From Desulfuromonadales bacterium (GTDB taxonomy: Bacteria > Desulfobacterota > Desulfuromonadia > Desulfuromonadales > UBA2294): DNA of 7,726 bases. Positions 4,409 through 7,726 of the stretch are shown here, in pieces (positions within the stretch are counted from its first letter, which is position 1; every line of letters begins with the position of its first letter). Location: assembly GCA_014859615.1 (NCBI GenBank), contig JACUTX010000121.1:1-7726 (forward strand). The letters are read 5' to 3'. The notes under the pieces were generated by a model. The model made no database searches and had not been told where the DNA came from. It saw only the letters and a program-made list of their open reading frames with translations. The translations under genes and the position numbers were made by a program.

Positions 4409-7156
4409 ATGAACGATGCAACGAGTCCTGAGTTGAGTCAGGATGATTTAGAGCAGCTCCCCTGGCACAGTTTCGATTCGTCTACTGCGTTTCAACAGTT
4501 GAAAAGCTCTCCGACCGGGCTTGAAACCGCTGAGGTTGAAAGCCGGCGATTGCAGTATGGTGAAAATCGTCTCCCGGTCAAACCACCGCCCGGTATTCTA
4601 CAGATTTTTGTGCGTCAGTTCTTGAGCCCCCTGATCTACATTTTACTGGCGGCGGCACTGATTTCGATTCTGCTTGCCGAATTCTCTGATGCCGGGTTTA
4701 TTGCTGCGGTGGTTCTTCTGAATGCGGTTCTCGGTACGTATCAGGAGTGGCGTGCTGAACAGAGCGCTGCGGCGCTGCAAGGTCTGATGCAGTCGATGGC
4801 GCGCGTCCGCAGAAATGGGCATGAGCTCGAACTGTCGGCGTCTGAGTTGGTCCCCGGCGATCTGGTCAGAATAATTTCCGGTGATCGAATGCCAGCTGAT
4901 CTGCGGCTGATAGAGGCGCGCAATCTGAGTGTTGATGAGTCGCTGTTGACCGGCGAGTCGCAAGCGGCGCAGAAGAAAACAGAGCCGCTTTCCGAAGCGG
5001 CCTCTCTGGGAGAACGGTTCAATATGGGGTATGCCGGAACGACGGTCATCGCCGGCCGCGCTCTCGGCCTGGTGATTGCGACCGGTCTGCAGACCGAGGT
5101 CGGTAAAATTGCCGAAGCGGTGACGGAATCGAAGATGACCAAGCCACCGCTGGTGATCCGTATGGAACGTTTTGCCCGGCAGATCAGCTACGGAGTTCTC
5201 GGGATGATTCTGCTGCTGGCGCTGATTGCCGTGGCCGAGGGGACACCGCTGGTCGAGGTTTTTTTCATCAGTGTCGCGCTGGCGGTTTCGGCTATACCGG
5301 AGGGGCTGCCGGTGGCGATGACCGTTGCTCTGGCGATTGCGACATCGCGGATGGCGAAGCGAAATGTAATCGTGCGTCGATTGACCGCAGTTGAGGGACT
5401 CGGGAGTTGCAGTTGTATCGCCAGCGACAAGACCGGAACACTGACGATTAATCGCCAGACAGCTCGGGTGATCTGGTTATCGACCGGCGAAGAATTTTCG
5501 GTCAGCGGTGAAGGGCATGATGGCGAAGGAGAGGTTCAGTCCGGAGCAGGTCAGCGCGTCGGTCATGTCGATTCAGATGGTCTGCAACGTCTGGCTAGGG
5601 CGGCTGTGATCTGCAATGAGGCGGAGCTCGGTCGCGGCGAGACGGGTTGGGAACACGCCGGGGATGCCATCGATGTGGCGTTACTCGCTTATGCCTGGAA
5701 GTTGGGACTTGATCCCTACGCTGTGCGAAGTTCTGTAGAGGTGACCGATGAGATCCCTTACGAATCTGCCGCGCAGTTTGCTGCCGTCTTCTACGTGGAA
5801 AAGGGGGATTACAAGGTGGCGGTCAAGGGGGCGGCTGAACAGCTGCTGCCGCGATGCAGATCGATGTTGACGACGGCGGGTCTGGTTGATATTGACCGCG
5901 TGCAGACCGTTGCGCAGGTCGAGCGGCTGGCTGGCCTCGGCTATCGGATCCTGGCGGTCGCTGATGCAAACCTCGGCAGAGAACCTGATCTCGAAAATCA
6001 TGCCGGGATAGAGACGCTGCCACCGCTGGTTCTGCTCGGTCTGGTCGGGTTTATCGATCCGTTGCGTCCGGAGGCAAAGGGGGCGGTGCAGACCTGTCGA
6101 CGGGCCGGGGTGCGGGTGGTGATGGTCACAGGTGACCACCCGGCGACAGCGCTCTCTCTGGCGCGGGAGCTTGGCTTGGCGACGGGACCGGAGCAGATGT
6201 TGACCGGCGCTCAGATGGAGCGACTGGAGCCGTATGAGTGGATGAAACAGGTCAAAAAGGTGCGGGTCTACGCCAGGGTGTCGCCGCTGCAAAAGGTCCG
6301 GATTGTTGAAACTCTGGGTGCGTTGGGGCATTTTGTCGCTGTTACCGGCGACGGTGTTAATGATGCCCCGGCGCTGCGTAAGGCTCACATCGGTGTTGCG
6401 ATGGGGTCCGGCAGCGATGTTGCCAGAGATACGGCATCGATTATCGTCACGGACGATAATATCGCTTCGATTGTCGCTGGCATTGAAGAGGGGCGGTTTG
6501 CTTACGGCAACATCCGCAAGGTGATCTATCTTTTAATCTCGACCGGCGGGGCGGAGCTGGTCATGTTTACTCTGGCGTTGTTGGCCGGTCTGCCGTTGCC
6601 GCTGCTCGCTGTGCAGATCCTCTGGCTGAATCTGGTGACCAACGGTATTCAGGATGTGGCGCTCGCTTGCGAGGCCGGGGAGCCGGGGGTGATGCTCCGC
6701 CCGCCGCGACCGACCGGCGAAGGGCTGTTTAACCGGATCATGTTGCAGCAGGTGCTGGTCTCCGGACTGGTTATGGGAGGGATCGCTTTTTCGAGCTGGG
6801 TCTGGTTGCTGGGGCAAGGATACTCTGTCGACGCAGCCCGGAATCTGGTTTTGCTGCTGATGGTGCTGCTGGAAAATTTCCATGTCTTTAATTGTCGGTC
6901 CGAACGGCTGTCGGCCTTCAAGGTCCCTCTCAATCGGAACCGTTTGCTGATCGGCGGTCTGATCGCTGTCCAGGCGATCCATATCTCTGCGATGTATGTG
7001 CCGTTTATGCAGAAGGTGCTTGGTGTTGTTCCGGTGACCCTGAGTGAATGGCTCATCCTCTGCGGGCTGGCATCACTGCTGCTGCTGGTGATGGAGCTGT
7101 ACAAACTCTGGTTAGGGCGACAGGAGAGAGGTGCGGTCGGGGAGGAATTCGAGTAA
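4409..7156 (+). CDS. P2-type cation-transporting P-type ATPase (Ca2+-pump-like)
   Basis: An inner-membrane pump of 915 residues that moves a cation using ATP. Order: cation-ATPase N-domain (about 15-60), M1-M2 (71-111), actuator domain with TGES (181-184), M3-M4 (258-306) with PEGLP (297-301), phosphorylation loop DKTGTLT (Asp340), nucleotide domain with VKGAAE (Lys473), hinge TGDGVNDAP (646-654), then six C-terminal helices (about 703-898). Compared with SERCA, the ion ligands Glu309, Glu771, Asn796, Thr799 and Glu908 appear kept as Glu298, Glu716, Asn741, Thr744 and Glu822. Asn768 is replaced by Gly713 and Asp800 by Asn745, with a new acid four residues later (Asp749, NGIQD). Ca2+ is therefore possible but not assured. 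It is probably monocistronic: divergent from folK and convergent with the methyltransferase gene. No heavy-metal-binding N-terminal domain is present. Confidence 0.93.
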   Translation: MNDATSPELSQDDLEQLPWHSFDSSTAFQQLKSSPTGLETAEVESRRLQYGENRLPVKPPPGILQIFVRQFLSPLIYILLAAALISILLAEFSDAGFIAAVVLLNAVLGTYQEWRAEQSAAALQGLMQSMARVRRNGHELELSASELVPGDLVRIISGDRMPADLRLIEARNLSVDESLLTGESQAAQKKTEPLSEAASLGERFNMGYAGTTVIAGRALGLVIATGLQTEVGKIAEAVTESKMTKPPLVIRMERFARQISYGVLGMILLLALIAVAEGTPLVEVFFISVALAVSAIPEGLPVAMTVALAIATSRMAKRNVIVRRLTAVEGLGSCSCIASDKTGTLTINRQTARVIWLSTGEEFSVSGEGHDGEGEVQSGAGQRVGHVDSDGLQRLARAAVICNEAELGRGETGWEHAGDAIDVALLAYAWKLGLDPYAVRSSVEVTDEIPYESAAQFAAVFYVEKGDYKVAVKGAAEQLLPRCRSMLTTAGLVDIDRVQTVAQVERLAGLGYRILAVADANLGREPDLENHAGIETLPPLVLLGLVGFIDPLRPEAKGAVQTCRRAGVRVVMVTGDHPATALSLARELGLATGPEQMLTGAQMERLEPYEWMKQVKKVRVYARVSPLQKVRIVETLGALGHFVAVTGDGVNDAPALRKAHIGVAMGSGSDVARDTASIIVTDDNIASIVAGIEEGRFAYGNIRKVIYLLISTGGAELVMFTLALLAGLPLPLLAVQILWLNLVTNGIQDVALACEAGEPGVMLRPPRPTGEGLFNRIMLQQVLVSGLVMGGIAFSSWVWLLGQGYSVDAARNLVLLLMVLLENFHVFNCRSERLSAFKVPLNRNRLLIGGLIAVQAIHISAMYVPFMQKVLGVVPVTLSEWLILCGLASLLLLVMELYKLWLGRQERGAVGEEFE

Positions 7157-7162
7157 GGTTTT

Positions 7163-7726
7163 CTATCTGTCTGTGCAAGGTTTTTGGGCGACAAGAACGA
7201 TTTGACCCCTGGGCGAATGGGTGACGGTTTTAACCTGGCGGCTCTCTTTGCAGCCGGGGGCCGCTGCAATGAGATCGAATCCGCAACGGCCAATCAGAGG
7301 ATAAAGCTGCGCCGGGCAAAAGATCTGTTTATGTCCGTAGGGGATTGGTCGGTAAAAATCAGGGAGGAACAAAGGGACTCTGCCGCCGGTTAAACGATAA
7401 CTCAAGTCGCTGAGACGATAGATTGCGGTGTCGCGATTGTCGGTTTCAAGAAACAGCCACCCCCCCGGTTTGAGCAGAGAGAAGGCGGCCTCGATCGTAG
7501 CGACCGGATCGTTGACATGTTCGAGAACATCCCAGAGAGTGATCAGATCGAAGGCGTTTCTCTCCTTCTCCCAGAACGGCTCTTCGATCGGTTCGCGATG
7601 CAGCTGAATACCGAACCGCTGCAGGGCAAAGGCCCGGCGCAGGCTGCTCGGCTCCACCCCGACCCCTTCGGCCCCCGCATCGGTCAGCATCTGCAGAAAC
7701 TGGCCGACCCCGGTTCCGACATCGAG
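7163..7726 (-). CDS. class I SAM-dependent methyltransferase, N-terminus outside the window
   Basis: The reading frame runs to the right edge, so the start is not visible. 187 residues are present. The first visible residues are already SAM motif I (LDVGTGVGQFL, 1-11). They are followed by the motif II acid in GVEPS (Glu25), FDLITLWDVLEHVNDP (59-74) and LLKPGGWLFLETDN (84-97), the hallmarks of the Methyltransf_23/UbiE-like fold. Near the end is GHKQIFCPAQLYPLIGRCGF, resembling the HxxxF...L...GF element of relatives that act on glycans, lipids or quinones. The substrate cannot be told. The stop lies 6 bases from the ATPase stop on the other strand, with no terminator between. An internal Met codon at 7688-7690 is not the true start, since it would cut off motif I. 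Confidence 0.9.
   Translation of the reverse strand, partial: LDVGTGVGQFLQMLTDAGAEGVGVEPSSLRRAFALQRFGIQLHREPIEEPFWEKERNAFDLITLWDVLEHVNDPVATIEAAFSLLKPGGWLFLETDNRDTAIYRLSDLSYRLTGGRVPLFLPDFYRPIPYGHKQIFCPAQLYPLIGRCGFDLIAAAPGCKESRQVKTVTHSPRGQIVLVAQKPCTDR

Noticed and set aside
5681..6388. A 235-codon - strand frame inside the ATPase gene
   Set aside because: It is antisense to the conserved nucleotide-binding and hinge regions of the ATPase, is rich in Arg, Gln and His, and has no recognisable domain.

Overview
The window looks like a stretch of ordinary bacterial chromosome, moderately GC-rich, with short intergenic gaps and Shine-Dalgarno sites before most genes. The mix of genes and the flavour of the proteins suggest a Desulfuromonas/Geobacter-like deltaproteobacterium. 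That is an impression from memory, not a computed placement. I see no mobile elements, CRISPR arrays, tRNAs or rRNAs.

Layout. (1) Bases 1-239, + strand: the 3' end of an unrecognised gene. It ends in a strong hairpin (221-254) that probably also terminates sucCD arriving from the other side. (2) Bases 279-2326, - strand: sucC and sucD, the two subunits of succinyl-CoA ligase, overlapping by an ATGA junction. (3) Bases 2327-2739: a 413-base gap. It holds a predicted sucCD promoter with an A/T-rich upstream tract, a roughly 200-nt leader with a hairpin and small repeats, and a terminator-like hairpin for the next operon. (4) Bases 2740-4249, - strand: folK (folate synthesis), a small membrane-anchored YHS-type cysteine protein and a short-type transaldolase, all co-oriented and probably one transcription unit. 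(5) Bases 4250-4408: a divergent promoter region. (6) Bases 4409-7156, + strand: a 915-residue P2-type cation-transporting ATPase resembling Ca2+ pumps but with changed ion-site residues. (7) Bases 7163 to the window end, - strand: the C-terminal part of a class I SAM-dependent methyltransferase. It converges on the ATPase with only 6 bases between the stop codons.

Together these are mainly central-metabolism and housekeeping genes: TCA-cycle substrate-level phosphorylation, a pentose-phosphate step, a folate step and cation transport. I did not find a convincing new multi-gene system. The points most worth a second look are the ATPase ion-binding site, the small YHS membrane protein between folK and tal, the structured sucCD leader and the 10-base G tract inside sucC.
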